From Bacteroidaceae bacterium (lineage in GTDB: Bacteria; Bacteroidota; Bacteroidia; Bacteroidales; Bacteroidaceae), in the NCBI GenBank assembly GCA_016302965.1, contig JAEDMP010000099.1:1-7115 (forward strand): a DNA stretch of 7,115 bases, read 5' to 3'. Positions 1-5,919 of this stretch are shown here, one piece after another. Position 1 is the first letter of the stretch. Each line of letters starts with the position of its first letter. The translations under genes were made by a program, and so were the position numbers. The notes beneath the pieces were generated by a model. The model was given only the letters and a program-made list of their open reading frames with translations. It was not told where the DNA came from and made no database searches.

Positions 1-1031
1 GTGCCCAGAGCGACATCAAGCGTGTGCTGGCCTTCTCTACCATCTCGCAGATTGCCTTCATGATGGTGGCACTTGGTGTGTGCATGCCCGGAGAGCATGG
101 TGAGGTAATTGATGCCCACGGATCGCTCGGTTTCATGGCTTCGATGTTCCACCTGTTCACGCACGCCATGTTCAAGGCCTGCCTGTTCCTCGGTGCGGGT
201 TGTATCATCCACGCCGTCCACAGCAACGAGATGTCAACCATGGGTGGACTGCGCAAGTATATGCCCATCACTCATGCTACCTTCCTCATCTCCTGTCTGG
301 CCATCGCCGGTATTCCCTTCTTCTCGGGCTTCTGCTCGAAGGATGAAATCATCACTGCCTGCTTTGCCTACAGCCCTGTGGTGGGTTGGATTATGACAGG
401 AGTTGCAGCCATGACCGCCTTCTATATGTTCCGTCTCTACTACGGCATCTTCTGGGGTACCGAGAACAAAGAGCTCCACGCTCATCATACGCCCCATGAG
501 GCTCCGCTGACGATGACCATTCCGCTGATTGTGCTCTGTGTCATCACGATGGGAGTGGGTATCTACTCTACAATCGCTGGATTTGCAGGTTTCGGAGGAA
601 ACTTCGGTAGTTTCGTGACTGCCAACGGTCAGGACTATACCATCCATTTCGACCTGCAGATTGCCATCACCAGCACGGTGATTGCCATTGCCAGCATCTG
701 TCTTGCTACCTATATTTACAAAGGTGAAAAGCAACCCATTGCCGACAAGCTCTACCGCACCTTCCCCAAACTGCACAGAGCCGCCTATAAGCGTTTCTAT
801 ATGGACGAGGTTTACATGTATGTGACCCACAAGATCATCTTCCGCTGCATCTCCACCCCTATTGCCTGGTTTGACCGTCATGTTATCGACGGCACATTCG
901 ACTTCATGGCATGGGGTGCTAACGAGGCAGGCGAAAGCATCCGTCCATGGCAGAGTGGCGATGTAAGACACTACGCCGTTTGGTTCATCACCGGAGCGGT
1001 AGTACTGGCACTGGTGCTGCTTGCCATCTAA
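1..1031 (+). CDS. nuoL: NADH-quinone oxidoreductase subunit L (complex I ND5-like), partial, 5' end missing
   Basis: The reading frame is open from the window edge (first full codon at position 3) to TAA at 1029-1031, giving 342 visible residues, a little over half of the usual 610-650. NuoL is the distal proton-pumping, antiporter-like subunit of the complex I membrane arm. Visible family motifs include DIKRVLAFSTISQ at residues 4-16, the helix HLFTHAMFKACLF at about 50-62 with its conserved histidines and lysine, and GIPFFSGFCSKDEII at about 103-117 with the channel Lys-Asp pair. Several hydrophobic helices follow. The C-terminal stretch with FDRHVIDG and a final transmembrane helix fits the NuoL-specific lateral helix, which separates it from NuoM and NuoN. 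It lies 48 bases upstream of nuoM in the same operon. The start codon and N-terminal half are outside the window. Identification is firm. Confidence 0.96.
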   Translation, partial: AQSDIKRVLAFSTISQIAFMMVALGVCMPGEHGEVIDAHGSLGFMASMFHLFTHAMFKACLFLGAGCIIHAVHSNEMSTMGGLRKYMPITHATFLISCLAIAGIPFFSGFCSKDEIITACFAYSPVVGWIMTGVAAMTAFYMFRLYYGIFWGTENKELHAHHTPHEAPLTMTIPLIVLCVITMGVGIYSTIAGFAGFGGNFGSFVTANGQDYTIHFDLQIAITSTVIAIASICLATYIYKGEKQPIADKLYRTFPKLHRAAYKRFYMDEVYMYVTHKIIFRCISTPIAWFDRHVIDGTFDFMAWGANEAGESIRPWQSGDVRHYAVWFITGAVVLALVLLAI

Positions 1032-1079
1032 AAGAGAGTGAACTCACAAAAGCTCCGTTAACAAAAAAAACAGAAACAA

Positions 1080-2564
1080 ATGAGTATATTAAGTTTATTT
1101 GTAGTCATCCCCGCCCTGATGCTGCTCGGTCTGTGGGCCGCGCGCAATGTCAATCAGGTGCGTGGCGTGATGGTGGTGGGCTCAACCTGTTTGCTGGCTC
1201 TTTCGGCATGGCTTACCATCTATTTCGTACAGCAGCGAGCCGGTGGCAACACCGACCCCATGTTGCTCACCTACAGCACACCATGGTTTGAGCCGCTCAA
1301 CATCGCCTATTCGGTGGGTGTTGATGGCATCTCGGTGGTAATGCTGTTGCTGTCGAGTGTAATCGTGTTTACAGGCACCTTCGCCTCTTGGCAGTTGAAG
1401 CCCCTGACCAAGGAGTATTTCCTTTGGTTCACCCTGCTTTCTACGGGTGTTTACGGTTTCTTCATCTGCACCGACCTCTTCACGATGTTCATGTTCTATG
1501 AGGTGGCACTGATTCCCATGTATCTGCTGATTGGCGTATGGGGTAGTGGTAACAAAGAGTATGCTGCCATGAAGCTTACGCTGATGCTGATGGGTGGTTC
1601 GGCCCTCCTTATCATCGGTATTCTCGGTATCTATTTCTTCAGTGGTGCTACCACGATGAATGTCAATGAGATTGCCGCCATGCACAATATCCCCGTTGAC
1701 GTGCAGAAGGTATTCTTCCCGTTCATCTTCATCGGTTTCGGTGTGCTGGGAGCCCTGTTCCCCTTCCACACTTGGTCACCCGATGGTCACGCTTCTGCCC
1801 CCACGGCAGTGTCGATGCTCCATGCTGGTGTGCTGATGAAGCTGGGAGGTTACGGCTGTTTCCGTGTAGCGATGTATCTGCTGCCCGATGCCGCCCAGGA
1901 ACTCTCTTGGATTTTCCTGATTCTCACCACTACCTCTGTGGTCTATGGTGCCTTCTCGGCCTGTGTACAGACCGACCTGAAATATATCAATGCTTATTCG
2001 TCGGTTTCACACTGCGGTCTCGTACTCTTCGCCCTGCTGATGATGACCAAGACAGCATGTACCGGTGCCATCCTTCAGATGCTTTCACACGGACTGATGA
2101 CGGCTCTCTTCTTTGCCCTCATCGGTATGATTTATGGCCGTACTCACACCCGTGATATCCGTAAGTTGGGTGGACTGATGAAGATTATGCCCTTCCTCTC
2201 GGTGGGTTATGTCATCGCCGGTTTGGCCAACCTGGGTCTCCCTGGTTTCTCGGGTTTCATCGCTGAGATGACCATCTTCGTTGGTTCGTTTGAGGTGCCC
2301 GGCAACTTCCACACCGCCTGCACCATCATTGCCTGCTGCTCCATTGTGATTACCGCCGTCTACATCCTCCGCGTAGTGGGTAAGATCCTCTTCCAGGAGG
2401 TGGCCGATCCCCATTATCTCGAGCTCACCGATGCTACCTGGGACGAGCGCTTCTCCGTTTGCTGCCTCATCTTCTGTGTGGCTGCGCTGGGTATGGCTCC
2501 TCTCTGGGCAAGCAATGTGATTGAGGATGCCGTTGGTCCTATTCTTAGTGTCATTAACATGTAA
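1080..2564 (+). CDS. nuoM: NADH-quinone oxidoreductase subunit M (complex I ND4-like)
   Basis: This complete 494-residue gene encodes the middle antiporter-like, proton-translocating subunit of the complex I membrane arm, an integral inner-membrane protein of about 14 helices. The length matches the family (about 490-510). Visible motifs are MFYEVALIPMYLL at 138-150, carrying the channel glutamate E141; FPFHTWSPDGHASAPT at 227-242; HAGVLMKLGGYG at 248-259 with K254; a DLKYINAYSSVSH helix at 299-311; and LPGFSGFIAEM at 387-397 with E396. The lysine normally found on helix 7, five residues before the FP(F/L)H proline (K234 in E. coli), is leucine here (L223). The ATG at 1080 is preceded by an A-rich stretch (ttaacaaaaaaaacag, then aaacaa) instead of a Shine-Dalgarno box, as is usual in Bacteroidetes. 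It sits between nuoL and nuoN, 11 bases before the latter, and is presumably cotranscribed. Confidence 0.97.
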   Translation: MSILSLFVVIPALMLLGLWAARNVNQVRGVMVVGSTCLLALSAWLTIYFVQQRAGGNTDPMLLTYSTPWFEPLNIAYSVGVDGISVVMLLLSSVIVFTGTFASWQLKPLTKEYFLWFTLLSTGVYGFFICTDLFTMFMFYEVALIPMYLLIGVWGSGNKEYAAMKLTLMLMGGSALLIIGILGIYFFSGATTMNVNEIAAMHNIPVDVQKVFFPFIFIGFGVLGALFPFHTWSPDGHASAPTAVSMLHAGVLMKLGGYGCFRVAMYLLPDAAQELSWIFLILTTTSVVYGAFSACVQTDLKYINAYSSVSHCGLVLFALLMMTKTACTGAILQMLSHGLMTALFFALIGMIYGRTHTRDIRKLGGLMKIMPFLSVGYVIAGLANLGLPGFSGFIAEMTIFVGSFEVPGNFHTACTIIACCSIVITAVYILRVVGKILFQEVADPHYLELTDATWDERFSVCCLIFCVAALGMAPLWASNVIEDAVGPILSVINM

Positions 2565-2575
2565 AGCAAGAAAAG

Positions 2576-4006
2576 ATGAATTACAGTCAATTTCTGAATA
2601 TGTTGCCCGAGGCAACACTTATGGCTATTCTCGTGTTGGTCTTTATCGTAGACTTTGCATGGAAGAACAGCGAAAAGAAGCACCAGGCGCTCTACATGGC
2701 TACTGGCTTGCTGATGCTGGCCCAGTTGGCACCCTGTGTGGTGGCTGAGCCGCAGAGCCTCTTTGGTGGCCTTTATGTCACGTCAGAGGCTGTGAATGTG
2801 ATGAAAGTGATTCTCACCGCCGGTACGCTCGTGGTGCTCATCATGGCCCAGCCTTGGCTGCGCCGCGAAGATGTGGCCAACAAGGAGGGCGAGTTCTATA
2901 TGCTCGTCATCTCCACGCTGCTGGGTATGTATGTGATGATGTCATCGGGCCATTTCCTCCTGTTCTTCCTTGGACTGGAGATGGCTTCTGTACCCATGGC
3001 CTGCCTTGTGGCTTTTGACAAACTGCGCCAACAATCGGCTGAGGGTGCTGCCAAGTTCATCCTTACCGCAACCTTCTCCAGCGGTGTGATGCTCTATGGT
3101 CTGTCCATGCTCTATGGTGCCACTGGCACACTCTATTTCGAAGATATGGCAGCCGTGCTGGAAGCTTCACCCTTGACCATCCTCGGTCTGGTGTTCTTTT
3201 TCAGTGGTCTGGGCTTCAAGATTTCTCTCGTGCCCTTCCACTTCTGGACTGCCGACACCTACCAGGGCGCTCCCACCGCCGTTACCGGCTATCTGAGCGT
3301 TATCTCCAAGGGCGCTGCTGCCTTTACGCTCATGACCATCCTCTTCAAGGTGTTCGGTGCCATGACCGAGTATTATGAGTATCTGCTCTACATCGTCATC
3401 GTACTCAGTATCACCATCGCCAACCTCTTCGCCCTTCGTCAGAAGGAACTCAAGCGCTTCATGGCGTTCAGTTCAATCTCACAGGCTGGTTATATCATGT
3501 TGGCTGTGGTGGGTGGCAGTGCCATGAGTGTAGCAGCCCTTATCTATTACGTGCTCGTGTATGTGGTGGCCAATATGGCGGTCTTCACCGTTATCAGTCT
3601 GGTGGAGAACAACAATGGCGGCACCACCCGTATGGATAGTTACAATGGCTTCTATACTACTAATCCCAAGCTCTCGTTCCTCATGACTTTGGCTCTGTTC
3701 TCGCTGGCTGGTATTCCTCCTTTCGCAGGTATGTTCAGCAAGTTCTTCGTGTTCATGGCTGCTGCAGAACAGGGCAGTTTCTGGGCTTATTTCGTGGTGT
3801 TCATTGCCTTGATTAATACGGTTGCGAGTCTCTACTATTATCTGCTCATTGTCAAAGCGATGTATATCAAGAATGCCGAGGCTCCTCTGCCTACCTTCAA
3901 GAGTGACTGTGACAGCAAACTGGCACTGGCTCTCTGCACCCTGGGTATTGTGCTCTTCGGAGTATGCAGTTGCATCTACGACTGGATTGTCGCTGCCGCT
4001 GTATAA
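2576..4006 (+). CDS. nuoN: NADH-quinone oxidoreductase subunit N (complex I ND2-like)
   Basis: This complete 476-residue gene encodes the proton-translocating antiporter-like subunit next to the small NuoA/J/K core of the complex I membrane arm. The length matches bacterial NuoN (about 470-490). The channel residues expected of the family are all visible: E135 in FFLGLEMASVPM, K160 in AAKFILTATFSSG, K215 in GLGFKISLVPFHFW, K245 in VISKGAAAF and K389 in GIPPFAGMFSKFF. The RQKELKRFMAFSSISQAGY loop-helix at 288-306 is also typical. The ATG at 2576 lies 11 bases after the nuoM stop, within gcaagaaaag, which is purine-rich with no clear Shine-Dalgarno. NuoN is normally the last gene of the nuo operon, and the hairpin 44 bases downstream agrees with that here. 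I see no truncation or unusual substitution. Confidence 0.97.
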   Translation: MNYSQFLNMLPEATLMAILVLVFIVDFAWKNSEKKHQALYMATGLLMLAQLAPCVVAEPQSLFGGLYVTSEAVNVMKVILTAGTLVVLIMAQPWLRREDVANKEGEFYMLVISTLLGMYVMMSSGHFLLFFLGLEMASVPMACLVAFDKLRQQSAEGAAKFILTATFSSGVMLYGLSMLYGATGTLYFEDMAAVLEASPLTILGLVFFFSGLGFKISLVPFHFWTADTYQGAPTAVTGYLSVISKGAAAFTLMTILFKVFGAMTEYYEYLLYIVIVLSITIANLFALRQKELKRFMAFSSISQAGYIMLAVVGGSAMSVAALIYYVLVYVVANMAVFTVISLVENNNGGTTRMDSYNGFYTTNPKLSFLMTLALFSLAGIPPFAGMFSKFFVFMAAAEQGSFWAYFVVFIALINTVASLYYYLLIVKAMYIKNAEAPLPTFKSDCDSKLALALCTLGIVLFGVCSCIYDWIVAAAV

Positions 4007-4049
4007 ACAGGTATCGGCATGAATATTGCAAGTCATGCTGTCCGCACAA

Positions 4050-4089
4050 AGCAAAGGCTAATCTGTCATCCGATGGATTAGCCTTTGCT
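4050..4089 (+). terminator. Probable terminator of the nuo operon
   Basis: The arms 4050-4063 (agcaaaggctaatc) and 4076-4089 (gattagcctttgct) form a perfect 14-bp stem. It can extend inwards by four more pairs, two of them G-T, to a four-base loop. It begins 44 bases after the nuoN stop. The T-rich part lies inside the 3' arm and the following bases (catcttgttg) are only moderately T-rich, so it is not a textbook intrinsic terminator. Because the arm sequence is symmetrical, it could also act on transcripts from the other strand or protect the mRNA 3' end. Confidence 0.65.
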
Positions 4090-4145
4090 CATCTTGTTGA
4101 CTCATGTGGCGGGTTGAAGTCTTTTTTTGTTTAGTCTTCTAAATT

Positions 4146-4154
4146 CCCCCCCCC
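4146..4154. repeat. C9 homopolymer tract
   Basis: Nine consecutive C stand in an otherwise AT-rich intergenic region, about 80 bases upstream of the predicted -7 promoter element of the polysaccharide gene. It lies outside any coding frame. Runs of this length are prone to slipped-strand length change. A role in regulation is only a possibility, since the tract is not between the promoter elements. Confidence 0.85.
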
Positions 4155-4173
4155 TTTAGAGTTAATATATGTT

Positions 4174-4210
4174 AATTTGTTGGAAATGTCATAAATAAGT
4201 CAACAAAATT
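4174..4210. repeat. Imperfect inverted repeat upstream of promoter
   Basis: The arm aatttgttg (4174-4182) is complementary to caacaaaatt (4201-4210) apart from one extra A, with 18 bases between the arms. It ends about 25 bases before the predicted -7 element, a plausible place for a regulator to bind. In AT-rich DNA such a match can also arise by chance, so its function is unproven. Confidence 0.3.
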
Positions 4211-4235
4211 GAATAGGGATATGAAAATAATATTG

Positions 4236-4243
4236 TATCTTTG
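4236..4243 (+). promoter_or_regulatory. Bacteroidetes-type promoter -7 element (TATCTTTG)
   Basis: TATCTTTG matches the TAnnTTTG consensus of the Bacteroidetes primary sigma factor. Transcription would start near 4250, giving a leader of about 100 bases before the ATG at 4351. No good -33 TTTG is seen at the usual 19-21 base spacing. The nearest candidate (attg, 4208-4211) is 24 bases away, so the upstream half is weak. The placement after the nuo hairpin and before a solitary gene supports the call. Confidence 0.6.
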
Positions 4244-4350
4244 CAGATAAATAACAGCCAAAAGAAAACGCTTAGCGTATAAGGATGTATATAGGAGATT
4301 AAAATAGTTAAAATAAAGAATTGATTTTAGAAAACCAAAGTGACAACGTT

Positions 4351-5739
4351 ATGGAACACCAGATATCTGAAAGGCATGAGATTCTGAGATGGGTGGCATA
4401 TATGACAGATGCCCTTTATCTTGCAATCTATTATTGGATAGCAGGACGTAATCTGTATCAAGGAACCCATGAAATGCAAGACCTTCTCACGCTTGCCATG
4501 TCCTATCTGCTCTCTGTATCTATCTTCGTACCAGTGGCCCAAAATCGAATGGTACAAGTAGAAGAGGTCATCAGACGTGCCATTATTACGGCAGTCGCAA
4601 TGGCTGCTGTCATTGCTATCTGCGAATCGGTGCTCTTGCAGGTACCTTTCAATTTCAGAGCTTTTTTTGCCAACTGCGGATTGCTCTCTGTCGGTTTGAC
4701 ACTCTCCAGGATTACCTGCAGGAATATCGTCAAGTCGTTGCGCTCACGCCATCAAGACCAGCGTAAGGTTGTTTTCGTTGGGGGAGGAGTCAACCTCAGG
4801 GCACTCTATGATCGCATGTCCTCCGACTTGTCTACCGGCTATACCATCAATGGCTATTTCGAAGACAAACCATCGCGCAATATCGGAGGAAAACTGCCCC
4901 TTTTAGGAAGTGTGGCAGAGGTTATCGCTTATCTCGAGGCACATCATGTCGACATGCTCTTCTGCAATCTCTCCGACCAACGGGCAGAAGATATTACCAG
5001 GATTATGGACTATTGTGAGAATCATCTCATCCATTTCTATAGTCTGCCCAATGTCAGAAACTACGTACACCGTGCAATGACCGTTGCTTATGTTGACGAT
5101 ATCCCGGTGTTGTCGGTGAGACGCGAACCGCTGAGAGACCCGATGAACAAGTTCATCAAGCGACTCTTTGACCTTGTTTTCTCCGGTCTCTTCCTCATCA
5201 CCTGTTTCTGGTGGATTTATATCATCGTGGCCATCATCACCAAGATTACGATGCCAGGTCCCGTCTTTTTCCGTCAGAAGCGCAACGGTAGGCTGGGAGA
5301 GGAGTTTTACTGCATCAAGTTCCGCAGCATGAAGGTGAATGCGGATGCCGACAAGGTTCAGGCCACCAAGAATGACCCGCGCAAAACCAAGTGGGGAAAC
5401 ATCATGCGTAAGACCAATATCGATGAACTGCCGCAGTTCCTCAATGTCTTTATGGGCAGTATGAGTGTGGTGGGACCGCGTCCCCACATGGTGAAGCATA
5501 CCGAGGAATATGGAGCACTGGTCAACAAGTATATGGTTCGCCATTTTGCAAAACCTGGCATTACGGGTTGGGCACAGGTAACCGGAAGCCGTGGCGAAAC
5601 CTCCGAACTTTGGATGATGGAGGAGCGCATCAAGAAAGATATCTGGTATATTGAACACTGGAGTCTGCTGCTCGATATCAAGATTATTTTCAAGACCATT
5701 ACGAATGTCTTCGGAGGCGAAAAGGGAAACGCCTATTAA
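4351..5739 (+). CDS. Exopolysaccharide-initiating polyprenyl (undecaprenyl-phosphate) sugar-phosphate transferase, WcaJ-like
   Basis: This 462-residue membrane enzyme transfers a hexose-1-phosphate from a nucleotide sugar to undecaprenyl phosphate, the first step in building a capsule, exopolysaccharide or O-antigen unit. About four hydrophobic helices (13-31, 44-62, 76-96, 104-120) come first, then a Rossmann-like CoA-binding-type domain beginning VVFVGGG at 140-146. A further membrane segment (about 273-297) leads into the bacterial sugar transferase domain: KRLFDLVFSG at 270-279, PGPVFFRQKRNGRLGEEF at 302-319, KFRSM at 323-327, catalytic D358-E359 in NIDELPQFLNVFMGSMS, VGPRPH at 374-379 and KPGITGWAQV at 401-410. 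The length fits the family (about 460-470). I chose ATG 4351; an in-frame TTG at 4321 would add ten residues without family resemblance. Glucose is the commonest substrate in WcaJ relatives, but galactose or another sugar cannot be excluded. It appears monocistronic, with its own promoter and terminator. Confidence 0.93.
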   Translation: MEHQISERHEILRWVAYMTDALYLAIYYWIAGRNLYQGTHEMQDLLTLAMSYLLSVSIFVPVAQNRMVQVEEVIRRAIITAVAMAAVIAICESVLLQVPFNFRAFFANCGLLSVGLTLSRITCRNIVKSLRSRHQDQRKVVFVGGGVNLRALYDRMSSDLSTGYTINGYFEDKPSRNIGGKLPLLGSVAEVIAYLEAHHVDMLFCNLSDQRAEDITRIMDYCENHLIHFYSLPNVRNYVHRAMTVAYVDDIPVLSVRREPLRDPMNKFIKRLFDLVFSGLFLITCFWWIYIIVAIITKITMPGPVFFRQKRNGRLGEEFYCIKFRSMKVNADADKVQATKNDPRKTKWGNIMRKTNIDELPQFLNVFMGSMSVVGPRPHMVKHTEEYGALVNKYMVRHFAKPGITGWAQVTGSRGETSELWMMEERIKKDIWYIEHWSLLLDIKIIFKTITNVFGGEKGNAY

Positions 5740-5760
5740 TATCCTTCCCTACTTTTTGTG

Positions 5761-5813
5761 TGTAGCTCTGTGTGTCTGCATCTTTTGCGTCATACAGAGC
5801 TACATTCTTTTTT
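5761..5813 (+). terminator. Intrinsic terminator of the polysaccharide transferase gene
   Basis: The arms 5761-5774 (tgtagctctgtgtg) and 5791-5804 (catacagagctaca) form a 14-bp stem with one G-T pair and a 16-base loop. It is followed directly by ttc and six T (5808-5813). It starts 21 bases after the stop codon at 5737-5739. This is a classic intrinsic terminator for the + strand. Confidence 0.88.
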
Positions 5814-5852
5814 ATGATTGGTCAGACTCTCGTTTATTTTGCAGTGGGAAGG

Positions 5853-5889
5853 ATATAATAAAGGGACTGTCTCATGGCGAGACAGCCCC
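5853..5889 (-). terminator. Probable terminator of methylmalonyl-CoA mutase gene
   Basis: Bases 5863-5873 pair with 5879-5889 (gggactgtctc with gagacagcccc) in an 11-bp stem with one A-C mismatch and a five-base loop. Read on the - strand, it lies 30 bases after the mutase stop codon and is followed by tttattatat, a moderate T-rich tail. On the + strand no T run follows, so it is oriented for the - strand gene. Together with the hairpin at 5761-5804 it insulates the two convergent genes. Confidence 0.75.
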
Positions 5890-5919
5890 AATGATGTATT
5901 TCTGAGAGAAGAAAGATGC

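Larger units (their letters stand above)
4007..4350. other. Intergenic region between nuoN and the polysaccharide gene
   Basis: This 344-base stretch has no credible protein gene. The first part (4007-4089) is of mixed composition and ends in the nuo hairpin. From about 4120 it becomes strongly AT-rich, with a T7 run (4122-4128), a C9 run (4146-4154), a repeated gttaat (4161-4166 and 4171-4176), an imperfect inverted repeat (4174-4210), a Bacteroidetes-type promoter element (4236-4243) and a leader of about 100 bases. The leader holds a short hairpin (acgc/gcgt, 4268-4278) and a five-codon open frame (MYIGD, 4285-4302). I found no tRNA, riboswitch or attachment site that I could support. Confidence 0.7.

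Noticed and set aside
234..971. A 245-codon open frame on the - strand within nuoL
   Set aside because: It is the antisense shadow of nuoL: its composition is rich in His, Glu and Gly with no recognisable domain, and the + strand frame has unmistakable family motifs. Similar shadows over nuoM, nuoN and the transferase were dropped for the same reason.
4293..4297. aggag as a Shine-Dalgarno box
   Set aside because: No start codon lies 5-12 bases downstream (TTG is 23 bases away), and Bacteroidetes genes here do not use Shine-Dalgarno sites.
4321..4350. TTG at 4321 as the start of the polysaccharide transferase
   Set aside because: The ten added residues do not resemble the family N-terminus, TTG starts are rare, and the ATG at 4351 leads directly into the first membrane helix and gives the usual length.
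4007..4350. Possible riboswitch, tRNA or mobile element remnant in the long intergenic region
   Set aside because: No cloverleaf, known aptamer core, terminal inverted repeats or target duplications are visible; only a terminator hairpin, homopolymers and a promoter can be supported.
5854..5859. TATAAT resembling an E. coli -10 box
   Set aside because: No -35 element lies at suitable spacing, the organism type uses TAnnTTTG, and the sequence is better explained as the T-rich tail of the - strand terminator.
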